A stretch of DNA of 64,000 bases from BOG-1112 sp964611335 (GTDB lineage: Bacteria; Bdellovibrionota_B; Oligoflexia; Oligoflexales; Bog-1112), in NCBI GenBank assembly GCA_964611335.1, contig CAZSXR010000003.1:186001-250000 (forward strand), given 5' to 3'. The notes under the pieces are model-generated. The model saw only the letters and a list, made by a program, of their open reading frames with translations, did not search any database and was not told where the DNA came from. Positions 28,049 to 36,713 of this stretch are shown one piece after another (position 1 is the stretch's first letter; each line of letters starts with the position of its first letter). Position numbers and translations under genes: made by a program.

Positions 28049-28400
28049 AAATCTTTCTTTAACGCGGTTAAATCATATGACGTTAGAGTATTTTAACAGC
28101 TAAACAGTGTCTACAAGCTTTTCAAAAAACTATGTTGTCCATAGAACTCCAACCCTTTTGTTGTCTAAAAACACATTAGTACTTATAAATAGACCTAAAC
28201 ATATGCTTATATACATAATATATAAAGTCAAAAACTTAGCTTTCTAAGCTCCTAGGCTCCCAGATTGATGCAAGTTTGGATCAGAAAAACCACCTGTAGG
28301 AGAATCCCAATCCACCATTTCTCCTAAGTGATAAACGTTTGGAAATTTATGGAACATCAAAATTTCATACTTGTGAAGAAATAGACTCACTCAGATTAAT
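28049..28400. other. 352-bp gap: promoter of the nitrilase operon and decayed sequence
   Basis: AT-rich. The part nearest 28049 must hold the promoter of the minus-strand nitrilase-cobB pair; a TTGTAG / TAAAAT-like pair on the minus strand near 28095-28120 has short spacing and is only a weak candidate. On the minus strand 28244-28357 is a 37-codon ATG frame with protein-like content (HLGEMVDWDSPTGGFSDP) but no recognised family. It may be another decayed gene end. Nothing else is supported. Confidence 0.4.
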
Positions 28401-28550
28401 GTCGTGACGGAACTTCTTCCTGCTGGATCTTTTTATGATGCTGAAGACTGCCATCAGAAGTATTATAGTAAAAATGGTAAAAACCTTATTGTCATTTTCG
28501 GGTTGAACGTTTTTGAGGAGTCAGATTTTGAAAATTATAAGTGCTCTTGA
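28401..28550 (+). pseudogene. C-terminal remnant of peptide methionine sulfoxide reductase A
   Basis: Reading from 28401 gives VVTELLPAGSFYDAEDCHQK, followed by YYSKNG, a close match to the C-terminal MsrA pattern (TEI.PA..FY.AEDYHQ.YY.KN). The frame has a stop a few codons upstream, so the N-terminal two thirds, with the GCFWG active site, is absent. The frame then runs to TGA at 28548, past the start of nnr. Its last part is the right copy of the 89-bp repeat. Confidence 0.78.
28444..28532. repeat. 89-bp direct repeat, right copy
   Basis: Counterpart of 24831-24919 with a single mismatch. Here the MsrA reading is continuous with upstream MsrA codons, and the right end supplies the ribosome-binding site and first codon of nnr. 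So this copy looks like the original location and the left copy the derived one. Confidence 0.95.
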
Positions 28551-30045
28551 AATGGCTCGCATTGAAGGTCTTTCTTATGCACAGCATGGAAGAGAACAAG
28601 AAACACAATTTATGGAGGCAGCAGGATTAGCGATTGCTAATTTTGTTCTCAATCCGAAATGGGATTTTGGTTCGGAGAAAAATGTTTTCTTGCTCTGTGG
28701 TAAAGGCAATAACGCAGGGGATGCTTACGTTGCGGGACGTTATTTGCAAGAACAGGGTTTTAATGTTACGGCACTCGAAGTTTTCGACAGTGTCAGTATG
28801 AGCAAACTTGCTCAAGCCAATAGAGAAAAATTGCAGTGGGTTGGTGCAAAATTTTTGCACTCGAAAGAAGCGATGGAATTTGACTTTCCGAAAACGGGTC
28901 TTATTCTTGATGGTCTTTTAGGAACTGGATTTCATGGGAATGTTGAAAGTCCTATTTTAGAAATGATTGTGAAAGCAAATGAGTCAGGTTTGCCTATATT
29001 TGCAATCGATGTGCCTTCGGGTCTGGATGCCAACACAGGTGAATCTAAAAAAAATGCTGTTATTCAAGCTCAACATACTTTGGCTTTAGAATGTGCAAAA
29101 ACGGGTTTCTTTCTCAAAGATGCTTTGAATTATGTGGGGCATTTGTCCATTCTTCCTTTTGGTTTGGGAAAAGAGTGTATAGAAGAAGCTCATGCAGATT
29201 TTTTTTGTGTTCAAGAAAAGAGAGTGCGCAAATATCTTCCTAAAATAGAACGTACACGTCATAAATACCAACGCGGTTATCTTGCTATACTTGCAGGATC
29301 CCTCGGAATGTCTGGGGCTGCAATTTTAGCAAGTGCAGCGTCTTTACGAACCGGTGCTGGTATAGTTCGACTCTTTCACCCTGAAGACATTCGTGTGGAA
29401 CTTTCCCGTGCGCCTGTTGAACTTTTGAAGCATGCATACAAAGTTAATAAAAGTGCAATGAAAGAGATGCTTGGCAGTATGCAGAAGGCAAAAGCAGTTG
29501 TGATGGGACCAGGGCTAAGTACTTCGAAAGATGCAAAAACTTTATTGAAATTTATTTTACCCCGTTTAGAGTGCCCTGTTTTGCTGGATGCTGATGCTTT
29601 GAATTTGCTTGCCGAAGAAAATTTTGAACTGCCTGCAAAAACTATACTGACTCCTCATCATGGAGAGATGGCTCGTCTTTTAAAAATGAAAAAAACTCCG
29701 AGCGTATCTTTAGAGTTTCTCTCTCAGTGCCAGAGATATGCAGAAGAAAGAAAGGTATCTATTGTTTTGAAAGGTGCTCCGACTTTTATTCTGCGTCCTG
29801 GAAAAATACCTTACGTATGTGCAAAGGGGGATCCTGGAATGGCAGCAGCAGGGAGCGGAGATGTTCTTGCGGGGATGATCGGAGCATTGCTTGCACAGGG
29901 TCTGGGTATGACTCATGCAGCCTTGTTGGGTGTTTATATGCATGGGCTTTCAGGTGAGTTTGCTGCGAAAGAAAAGACGAGTTATTCGGTCATTGCTTCG
30001 GATTTGATTGCGAAAGTGCCTGAGGTTTATAAGTATTTTCTGTGA
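28528..30045 (+). CDS. nnr: Bifunctional NAD(P)H-hydrate epimerase / ADP-dependent dehydratase
   Basis: 505 residues. The N-terminal YjeF_N epimerase has LLCGKGNNAGDAYVAGR and DVPSGLDANTGE. The C-terminal ribokinase-like dehydratase has AGSLGMSGAAILASAASLRTG-type start, LTPHHGEM and GDPGMAAAGSGDVLAGM. It repairs damaged hydrated NADH and NADPH. The start is TTG at 28528 with GAGGAG six bases before; it gives MKIISALEMARIE, the usual start pattern of the family, while the first ATG (28552) would remove it. The ribosome-binding site lies inside the 89-bp repeat. Confidence 0.95.
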   Translation: MKIISALEMARIEGLSYAQHGREQETQFMEAAGLAIANFVLNPKWDFGSEKNVFLLCGKGNNAGDAYVAGRYLQEQGFNVTALEVFDSVSMSKLAQANREKLQWVGAKFLHSKEAMEFDFPKTGLILDGLLGTGFHGNVESPILEMIVKANESGLPIFAIDVPSGLDANTGESKKNAVIQAQHTLALECAKTGFFLKDALNYVGHLSILPFGLGKECIEEAHADFFCVQEKRVRKYLPKIERTRHKYQRGYLAILAGSLGMSGAAILASAASLRTGAGIVRLFHPEDIRVELSRAPVELLKHAYKVNKSAMKEMLGSMQKAKAVVMGPGLSTSKDAKTLLKFILPRLECPVLLDADALNLLAEENFELPAKTILTPHHGEMARLLKMKKTPSVSLEFLSQCQRYAEERKVSIVLKGAPTFILRPGKIPYVCAKGDPGMAAAGSGDVLAGMIGALLAQGLGMTHAALLGVYMHGLSGEFAAKEKTSYSVIASDLIAKVPEVYKYFL

Positions 30046-30110
30046 TGGGATGACTTCAGACTCAAAGTCCTGTATAAGGCTTTCTCTTATGCAAATGATA
30101 GAGGCCTTTC

Positions 30111-31718
30111 ATGACACTGCGTATTAAAACTCTCACTCTTTCGATTCCTGAGATGGAAGGTGAAGAGTCTATTCACAAAGCTCTTTGTGAAAAGTTATCC
30201 GTAAAAAAAGAAGATATTTTCAACGTCAATATTTACAAAAAATCTCTCGATGCTCGCAAGAAAGGGAAAGCTGTATTCCGTTTGCAAGTTGACTTTTCCG
30301 CACGAGATGAAAATGCACTGCTTCAGTTATCAAGTGAACTTGAGCAAATTCCTCCTTTAAAAATTCAAGACCCTTTAGAAAATATAGATTATAAAAAAGC
30401 CGAATTCCGTCATCCTCCTGTGATTATAGGCAGCGGTCCTGCAGGAACTTTTGCAGCTTTAACTTTAGCTAGAGCAGGGATCAAATCCATTATTGTTGAA
30501 AGAGGCGAAGCCGTTGAGCAGAGGTTTCGAACAGGAAACCGTTTGCGTAGAGACGGTATTCTTAATCCTGAAAGTAATTTCTGTTTCGGAGAAGGCGGCG
30601 CAGGAACCTTTTCTGATGGTAAGTTAACATGTGGACGCAATCATCCTTTGATTCGTCATATTTTTTCAGAACTTGTTCGCTTCGGTGCTCCGAAAGATAT
30701 ACTTTACGAAGCTCATCCTCATATTGGAACCGATTATCTCATGCAAATTGCTATGAATGAACGTAGTTATTTGCAGCATATGGGAACGGAATTTCTTTTT
30801 GAACACCGTATGGTGGATTTTACAACAGGTTCTTCACAGGCTCGCTATCTTGTTCATATGCATAACGGTGTCACTATACCTACAGATCATTTGATTTTAG
30901 CCATTGGGCATTCTGCAAGAGAGACTTACAAACTTTTACAATCAAAAAAAGTGATGATGCTTCCCAAGCCTTTTGCCATGGGTGCGCGCATCGAACATCC
31001 TCAGGAACTTATCAACGAGATTCAATTTGGTTCTTGTGAGTTACCTTTAGCCGCAGAGTATAAACTTACTGCACAAAATGGAAAACGTGGGATTTGGACT
31101 TTCTGTATGTGCCCAGGTGGACATCTCCTTCCAACAAGTGCTCAGGAAGGTCATCTTGCAATCAACGGTATGAGCTACCATGCACGCAACAGTGGATTTG
31201 CAAATGCTGCGATTGTGGTGGGTGTTGCAAAAGAAGATTTTTATAGAGATGATCCTTTGGATGGGATGTATTTTCAGGAAAAAATTGAACAAGCAGCTTT
31301 CAAAGAAGGTGGTGGAAACTATTTTTCTCCTGCTCAGAAATTAAAAGATTTTATTGCTGGAAGAAGTTCTAAAGGTGAGTTGATTTCGACGTATAAACCA
31401 GGAGTGAGATCTGCGCGACTTGATAAGATTTTGCCGGATTTTATAAGCGATTCTCTTCGTGCATCGATGGAAGATTACAATCGGCGTATGAGAGGTTTTA
31501 TCAGTGAGAAAGCCATGATTGTAGGTGTGGAAAGCAAAACTTCTGCTCCAGTGTCTTTGGCTCGTTCTGCAAATTTGGATTCACTAAGTCACCCTGCTTT
31601 GTTCCCTGCGGGTGAGGGTGCAGGTTTTGCTGGAGGTATAGTGAGTGCCGCTTTGGATGGTGTGCGTATTGGTCAAGCAGTTATTCAACATGCTTTGATT
31701 GAAAAAGCGTCTTCTTAA
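30111..31718 (+). CDS. FAD-dependent oxidoreductase of the COG2509 type
   Basis: 535 residues. An N-terminal ~95-residue domain precedes the FAD-binding Rossmann motif IIGSGPAGTFAALTLARAG. It then shows the group's hallmark run RTGNRLRRDGILNPESNFCF with FGEGGAGTFSDGKLTCG, and near the C-terminus LFPAGEGAGFAGGIVSAALDG. The family is widespread and conserved, but its substrate is not established. GAGG lies six bases before the ATG. It overlaps the convergent gene's stop by 4 bp. Confidence 0.9.
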   Translation: MTLRIKTLTLSIPEMEGEESIHKALCEKLSVKKEDIFNVNIYKKSLDARKKGKAVFRLQVDFSARDENALLQLSSELEQIPPLKIQDPLENIDYKKAEFRHPPVIIGSGPAGTFAALTLARAGIKSIIVERGEAVEQRFRTGNRLRRDGILNPESNFCFGEGGAGTFSDGKLTCGRNHPLIRHIFSELVRFGAPKDILYEAHPHIGTDYLMQIAMNERSYLQHMGTEFLFEHRMVDFTTGSSQARYLVHMHNGVTIPTDHLILAIGHSARETYKLLQSKKVMMLPKPFAMGARIEHPQELINEIQFGSCELPLAAEYKLTAQNGKRGIWTFCMCPGGHLLPTSAQEGHLAINGMSYHARNSGFANAAIVVGVAKEDFYRDDPLDGMYFQEKIEQAAFKEGGGNYFSPAQKLKDFIAGRSSKGELISTYKPGVRSARLDKILPDFISDSLRASMEDYNRRMRGFISEKAMIVGVESKTSAPVSLARSANLDSLSHPALFPAGEGAGFAGGIVSAALDGVRIGQAVIQHALIEKASS

Positions 31719-32359
31719 ATTCCTTCCAATTTATCTCCTGTTTCAGCAAGAAAATTGAAGAAAGAATCATGTCTTTTTTTGAAAGATTCAATTTCTTCTT
31801 CAAGAGCTTTATAAGCAGGAGTTTCCTTTTCAAAAGCATTATGAAGTTCATTAGCAACAAGTTCTTCAAAATTATCTGCTGTGAGTTCAGGGTTGGATTG
31901 CAGTGGTTCTACTGTGACTAAGTAGAAATTTCTATAAGCAGGGAGAAACTTGTTTTGAAGATAGTCTCTAGTGCTCAGAGCTTTTTCATAAACGGCATTG
32001 TATGCAGCAAGTTCTTCAGCTGTGAATTGATTACGAAAGGACGCTTCTGCTTTTTCGAGGTTAAAATACAAAGCAGAAATTTGGTTTTTTATCGTTTCGA
32101 TTTCATTGTAGTTGGAGTCAAAAGGATTCGTTCTTATTTTGCTTAACATTTTATCGAAAAGTACAGAAAATTTTAATTTGATTTCCGCATTGAAAATAAT
32201 GATCATGTTGTTTGGACCAAAATGGTCTTCGAAAAACTTGTCGAGTAGCTGCTTGTTCGATTCTATAACGTGCAGAGTTTGCGGGTTTTGTTCAGCAAAT
32301 GTAGGTGTTGCGAATGAGAAACTAAGGAGAAGACCGAGTGTGAAGATTTTGCTTTTCAT
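31715..32359 (-). CDS. Secreted hypothetical protein, helical
   Basis: 214 residues with a clear signal peptide (KIFTLGLLLSFSFATPTFA, cleavage after AFA-type site near residue 22). The mature part is mostly helical with many Glu, Asn and Lys and no cysteines, so it is probably periplasmic. I do not recognise the family. The gene is more AT-rich than its plus-strand neighbour and stands just downstream of a toxin-antitoxin pair. Confidence 0.7.
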   Translation of the reverse strand: MKSKIFTLGLLLSFSFATPTFAEQNPQTLHVIESNKQLLDKFFEDHFGPNNMIIIFNAEIKLKFSVLFDKMLSKIRTNPFDSNYNEIETIKNQISALYFNLEKAEASFRNQFTAEELAAYNAVYEKALSTRDYLQNKFLPAYRNFYLVTVEPLQSNPELTADNFEELVANELHNAFEKETPAYKALEEEIESFKKRHDSFFNFLAETGDKLEGI

Positions 32360-32451
32360 GGTGCTATCCTATGCTGTTGAAAAGTATCAGGCGCATTTTA
32401 AGCATAGGAATGATGAGAAAATATTAAAAATGAACATTCGTTCAGATTGTT

Positions 32452-32787
32452 TTATGCGGCTTCAACGGAGACTCGTAACCTTAGACCTCCACGGTTGACT
32501 TCATCTTGCAATGCTATCATGACAAAGACCGTTTCAGGATATCCTAAAATTTTGGCGAAAGCTGCAGCTCTTTCAGGGCTAATGCCTTTGCGATTTTTTT
32601 CAATATCACAGAGATTTTGTCGGCTTATACCTAAAAGGTTTGCAAACTCCGTTTGACTCATCTCATCCGCTTCACGGATAGAGCGAAGCGTATTTGAAAA
32701 ATTAAACTGTGTACCTGCAACATTATTTAAAAACTTCATGGCAGAGGAATCAGTAGTATTTTTTTTATTTCTTTTTCTAGTAGTCAT
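32452..32787 (-). CDS. XRE-family antitoxin (HigA-like)
   Basis: 111 residues. The helix-turn-helix is clear: MSQTEFANLLGISRQNLCDI followed by EKNRKGISPERAAAFAKILG. Positioned after the toxin gene and overlapping it by 11 bp, the order seen in HigBA-type pairs. It should bind the toxin and repress the pair's promoter. The C-terminal tail is basic. Confidence 0.85.
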   Translation of the reverse strand: MTTRKRNKKNTTDSSAMKFLNNVAGTQFNFSNTLRSIREADEMSQTEFANLLGISRQNLCDIEKNRKGISPERAAAFAKILGYPETVFVMIALQDEVNRGGLRLRVSVEAA

Positions 32788-33055
32788 GTTTATTTATTTC
32801 CTCAATGCTTATAAATTCCATTCCGTAATTACGAATTTCATAAATAGCGCGATATCCGCGTGAAAGTTGTACGGAGCGCTGTCCTGCACGCTTTCCCTTG
32901 AGAGGCTCATCGTGCAAACCTTTACCACCCTTTAATCTTGTTTCTAATAAACCTATCGTTTCAACGGAATAAACCCATAATCGGAGCTTTTCTACGATAG
33001 GTTTTGGTAGTTTCAGAACATCTTTTTGTGCTGCTTTTGAAAATTCGATCTTCAT
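32777..33055 (-). CDS. RelE/HigB-superfamily toxin
   Basis: 92 residues with the small RelE/ParE-type pattern: KIEFSKAAQKDVLKLPKPI, then LKGKRAGQRSVQLSRGYRAI and a final strand EFISIEEINKH. Proteins of this family are usually ribosome-dependent mRNA nucleases. The conserved basic residues and the RxxYR-like segment are kept, so activity is plausible. First gene of a two-gene toxin-antitoxin operon, toxin first. Confidence 0.85.
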   Translation of the reverse strand: MKIEFSKAAQKDVLKLPKPIVEKLRLWVYSVETIGLLETRLKGGKGLHDEPLKGKRAGQRSVQLSRGYRAIYEIRNYGMEFISIEEINKHDY

Positions 33056-33108
33056 GAGTTATTTGTACTCCGATAAGCAGTACGTGTCAAGTTTTTGTTA
33101 TATTCCTG

Positions 33109-34350
33109 TTAGTAACACGCTACAATTTTGAACTCGACTGCGATAGGAGTGGGTAAAGATCCGACCTCAACTGTAGTCCTTGTAGGTCCCGTTTCTGCAC
33201 TAAAATACTCTTTGTAAACTGCATTAAACTGTGCAAAATCATCCTTCATATTCGTGAGAAAAACTTGGCAATCGATAACTTTGTCTAATGAAGAACCACA
33301 CTCTTCGAGTATGGTTCTCACATTTTCAAAAACACTGTGCGTTTGAGTTGCGATATCGTAACTTAATATCTTCCCCTCTGCGTCGAATTCAATTCCAGGA
33401 ATTTTCTTTGTACCCTTTTTGCGAGGTCCTATACCTGAAAGGAATAGAAAATTACCTTCTTTACGTGCATGAGGGTAAGGCCCTACCGCTTCCGGTGCGG
33501 TCGAACTTGTATGGTTTTTTGTTTCAGAAATGGATGAGGGGTAAATACCTACCAAAGCTGCTCCTGTTCCATATACTGGTTGGTAGTCGAAAATTTTTGC
33601 TGAGATAGGAGCTTCGTTTAATATTCCATATAAGCACCAAATCCCTTTAAATCCCATATCTGCGTGAGCTTCTGCTCCGAAAGTTTTAGCAAGATTTACA
33701 ACGTCTTTTAATTTACCACTTTCTAAAAGTCCTAAGATTTTCTTATTCCACTCGTCGTCTTTTACTGAAGAGATTCTATCTTCTTTAGGATCTATGTCTC
33801 TTGTGAAATATCTATTTGAAAAATTGGAAACTAAAACGAATGCCGCTTTTTTATTTTCTTTTTTCAAGGTGGTTAAAAGAGCTTTTCCTATATTTATAGT
33901 CTCTTCTTGATCTCCGTAAAAACTGCAAGAAACCATGGCACACGGAAATTTATTTTCAGGGTTCAATAATTTCTGTGCAACGATCGTACCCGTGTCGATG
34001 GGAAAGGCTTTGTAATTTACAACTTTGCAAAGCGGTCCTGTCTTTCGAATCTCTTCCCCACATGCTTCTGCAAAAGATGTGTCGACACGGAACTTATAAT
34101 GTAAAGTTCCTAGTTCATGCCAGTTAGGATCTACATGCACACCGCTTGGTTCGGCGTCTCCCTGCATCATGTATCCCAAACATGACAACCATTGTGTAGA
34201 GCAGTAAACAATTAAATCAGGATTTGCATTTTCAATCTCCTCCCGAATTTTCTTATAAGATTTGTTTAAAGAATCCCATTGGTGGCATTTGTCATTTGCA
34301 AGAACGATGTGTGCTTGACCAGGAACTATATAACTTTGTACAACGCTCAT
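33109..34350 (-). CDS. Fusion of AmnA-like extradiol dioxygenase partner subunit with a RidA-family domain (candidate 2-aminomuconate deaminase)
   Basis: 413 residues, two domains. Residues 1 to about 280 are a LigB-type fold close in character to the alpha (non-catalytic) subunit of 2-aminophenol 1,6-dioxygenase: YIVPGQAHIVL start, NPDLIVYCSTQWLSCLGY, DPNWHELG. From about 290 to the end is a RidA/YjgF domain (EAVGPYPHARKEGNFLFLSG ... GPTRTTVEVGSLP) keeping the conserved Arg in PTRTT. Known 2-aminomuconate deaminases include RidA-family proteins, so the fusion may join ring cleavage and a later deamination. The ATG at 34350 overlaps the stop of the upstream dioxygenase gene (ATGA) and has GGGGAG upstream. 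Last gene of the operon. Confidence 0.8.
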   Translation of the reverse strand: MSVVQSYIVPGQAHIVLANDKCHQWDSLNKSYKKIREEIENANPDLIVYCSTQWLSCLGYMMQGDAEPSGVHVDPNWHELGTLHYKFRVDTSFAEACGEEIRKTGPLCKVVNYKAFPIDTGTIVAQKLLNPENKFPCAMVSCSFYGDQEETINIGKALLTTLKKENKKAAFVLVSNFSNRYFTRDIDPKEDRISSVKDDEWNKKILGLLESGKLKDVVNLAKTFGAEAHADMGFKGIWCLYGILNEAPISAKIFDYQPVYGTGAALVGIYPSSISETKNHTSSTAPEAVGPYPHARKEGNFLFLSGIGPRKKGTKKIPGIEFDAEGKILSYDIATQTHSVFENVRTILEECGSSLDKVIDCQVFLTNMKDDFAQFNAVYKEYFSAETGPTRTTVEVGSLPTPIAVEFKIVACY

Positions 34351-35246
34351 GTTCGTGCTCCCCTTTGAGATGCATTCCATTCCACTACTGCGTTTCCTGT
34401 ACCAATGACATTACCATAACCATGTACAATTGCTGGGTACTCGGGGATTCCCATTGCATGCATCATCCAGTTTAGAGAGCCCGCTTGTACTTCTGCAAAA
34501 GCTTCCTCTATGAATTGAGGAATAATGCAGAGAAGTTCTTTTGTTTTTCCTTCCTTCATCAATTGCAGAACTTTCATATCCCAAAGGTATTGCTTATGAG
34601 AAAATACATGTTCTGCTGACATATCTTCGATCACGTCCGGTTCTTTGACAAAGTGTTGGTGAGATAAAGAAACAGAAGCTAGCAAAACAGCACGTTTCCC
34701 TGATTTTTGCACGGCTTCTAAAGTTGCGTCACCGAGTCTTTGCATTTCTTCGAGTCCGACTGCGGGAGAAAAATAGTAAGGTGAGTTGTTTGCAGAAAGA
34801 ATGACGACAGGAATATTCCACTCGGGGTTGATCATATGCAAACTGGTGATAGCACCATAATCGACTCTAAAGTCAGGGTTCTTCATGACTTTGCTAAGAA
34901 GACCCTTTTTTTGTGCATGTTCTGCAATGCTTAAGGAAAGATCGACGTCGACATCGAAGTCATAATGATAGCGAAATATATGAGGGAAGATAGGGTCTAC
35001 AGAGAGTCCCCTAAAGTGGGGAAGACCGAGTACATGATGCCCTACTACAGTTTGCCAATGGGGTGTGTGTATCAGAAGGACATCAGGTTTGAGTGCGAGT
35101 ATATTCTTTCTGCAATTTTCATAAGCCCAACGAAGGCTTTCCCAACCGCATTCTCCATGGACTTCGTTTCTTGAAGTTTTCTCTGCATACACCAAATGAG
35201 GCGGGTGCGGAGCGAGTACACCCGCTACAATATTTCCTTGTGTCAT
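34347..35246 (-). CDS. amnB: Class III extradiol dioxygenase, 2-aminophenol 1,6-dioxygenase beta-like
   Basis: 299 residues. Iron ligands can be placed at His14 (LAPHPPH), His63 (IHTPHW) and Glu252 (FAEVQAGS), one residue off the known His13/His62/Glu251 of aminophenol dioxygenase beta subunits. The segments GGWE-like CGWESLRWAYE, VGHHVLGLPH and SVDPIFPHIFRY also follow that family. A conserved His at 195-198 (SLSHQHF) fits the catalytic acid/base. It would open the ring of 2-aminophenol or a related aminophenol to a 2-aminomuconic semialdehyde. Substrate is inferred from the family and neighbours. AAGGA lies six bases before the ATG. Confidence 0.85.
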   Translation of the reverse strand: MTQGNIVAGVLAPHPPHLVYAEKTSRNEVHGECGWESLRWAYENCRKNILALKPDVLLIHTPHWQTVVGHHVLGLPHFRGLSVDPIFPHIFRYHYDFDVDVDLSLSIAEHAQKKGLLSKVMKNPDFRVDYGAITSLHMINPEWNIPVVILSANNSPYYFSPAVGLEEMQRLGDATLEAVQKSGKRAVLLASVSLSHQHFVKEPDVIEDMSAEHVFSHKQYLWDMKVLQLMKEGKTKELLCIIPQFIEEAFAEVQAGSLNWMMHAMGIPEYPAIVHGYGNVIGTGNAVVEWNASQRGART

Positions 35247-35255
35247 TATGGGTCC

Positions 35256-36701
35256 TTATAGTTGGATGCAAATGTTTTTAGCTTGTGAAAAGAATTCGAG
35301 TGAGTTCATTCCTCCTTCTCTGCCAATTCCTGAATATTTAACACCACCGAAAGGAACTCGCAGATCTCTTTTCATCCATGTATTTACCCAAACTTGTCCT
35401 ACTTCGAGATTTTGAGCAAAGCGATGAGCTTTCGAAAGATTCTCAGTCCAAACGCTGGCTGAAAGTCCGTAAGATACGTCATTTGCAAGTTCGAGAACCT
35501 CTTCTTCTGTTTCGAAAGATTGTACACAGACCACGGGTCCGAAGATTTCTTCCTGCATAAGTTTGGATTTCGGAGAAAGGCCTACAATCACAGTAGGGGG
35601 CATAAAGTAACCTTCAGCCCATTCTCCTTCTAACTTCAGGGCTTCTCCACCGATGAGAACGCTTCCCCCTTCTTTTTTTGCAAGTTCGACGTAAGATAAA
35701 ATTTTATTCAAATGATTTTTACTGATCACGGCTCCAAGATAGTTTTCACTATTCAGAGGATTTCCAACTTTGAGATCTTTAATAAGATCGATAAATCTTT
35801 CTATGAACTGAGAATAAATTCTTTCCTCAATAAACAAACGGGAAGTACACAAACAGATTTCTCCCTGATTGAGAAAGCTTGCTTGTATTGTTTTGCTAAT
35901 ACATTTTTCCAAATCCGCATCTGCAAAAACGATTTGTGGATTTTTACCACCTAATTCGAGGCTAATTTTTTTACAGGAAGCTGCACCTTCCTGATAAATT
36001 TTCAAACCTGTTTGAGTTCCTCCTGTAAAAGATATCGCAGACACATCGGGATCTTTTACTAAAGCAGAACCACAAGGGTCTCCTTTACCAAATACGATAT
36101 TGCATACACCTTTGGGAAGACCCGCTTTTTCAAGAATTTTCGTAAGGAAAAACGCAGTGCTCGGAGTTAATTCCGAAGGTTTGCAAACAACAGTGTTACC
36201 CATGGCTAAAGCAGGTGCCAGTTTCCAAGTGAGAAGGTAGAGGGGAAGATTCCACGGGGTAATCAAAGCCACAACACCAAGAGGGTCACGCCATGTGTAT
36301 TGTATATGATCCTGTTCTTGAATTGCTGAATTTCCAAGTGTATCGAGCATTCCTGCAAAAAAAGTAAAGTTTGAAACCGTTCTCGGAATGTCCATGGAAT
36401 GAGCGAGCCAAAGAGGTTTTCCCTGATCTCTGCTTTCCAGTTGTGCCAGTTCGTCTGCGTTTTCAAGAATAAGCTCGGAAACTTTGCGTAAAATTTTCGC
36501 GCGAACGTTGAAGGGAGTGTTTTTCCAAAGAGGCAAAGCTTCTTTTGCTGCACGAATAGCTTTGCGTACATCTTCTGCGTCCGAGTCAGGTATGCGTGCA
36601 ATCACTTTTCCTGTTGCAGGATTGATATTGTCTAAGTAGCGTTTGTTAGAAGGTGGTAAATATTCTCCACCGATGTAATTGGAAAGTTCTTCTAGGTTCA
36701 T
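35256..36701 (-). CDS. amnC: 2-aminomuconic semialdehyde dehydrogenase-like ALDH (ALDH8 type)
   Basis: 481-residue NAD-dependent aldehyde dehydrogenase. Catalytic Cys283 is in NQGEICLCTSR, the general base Glu249 in LELGGKNP, and Asn151 in TPWNLP. The stretch SRDQGKPLWLAHSMDIPR and the NQGEICLCTSR motif are the marks of the ALDH8A1/AmnC/HMSD group, which oxidises 2-aminomuconic or 2-hydroxymuconic semialdehydes. Its place 9 bp upstream of an AmnB-like dioxygenase supports the first substrate. AAAGGA precedes the ATG. Confidence 0.88.
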   Translation of the reverse strand: MNLEELSNYIGGEYLPPSNKRYLDNINPATGKVIARIPDSDAEDVRKAIRAAKEALPLWKNTPFNVRAKILRKVSELILENADELAQLESRDQGKPLWLAHSMDIPRTVSNFTFFAGMLDTLGNSAIQEQDHIQYTWRDPLGVVALITPWNLPLYLLTWKLAPALAMGNTVVCKPSELTPSTAFFLTKILEKAGLPKGVCNIVFGKGDPCGSALVKDPDVSAISFTGGTQTGLKIYQEGAASCKKISLELGGKNPQIVFADADLEKCISKTIQASFLNQGEICLCTSRLFIEERIYSQFIERFIDLIKDLKVGNPLNSENYLGAVISKNHLNKILSYVELAKKEGGSVLIGGEALKLEGEWAEGYFMPPTVIVGLSPKSKLMQEEIFGPVVCVQSFETEEEVLELANDVSYGLSASVWTENLSKAHRFAQNLEVGQVWVNTWMKRDLRVPFGGVKYSGIGREGGMNSLEFFSQAKNICIQL

Positions 36702-36713
36702 CTTTCATCCTTT

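Noticed and set aside
28244..28357. Minus-strand 37-codon frame beside the msrA remnant
   Set aside because: It reads like protein (HLGEMVDWDSPTGGFSDP) but has no ribosome-binding site, family or size support. Mentioned only in the gap entry.
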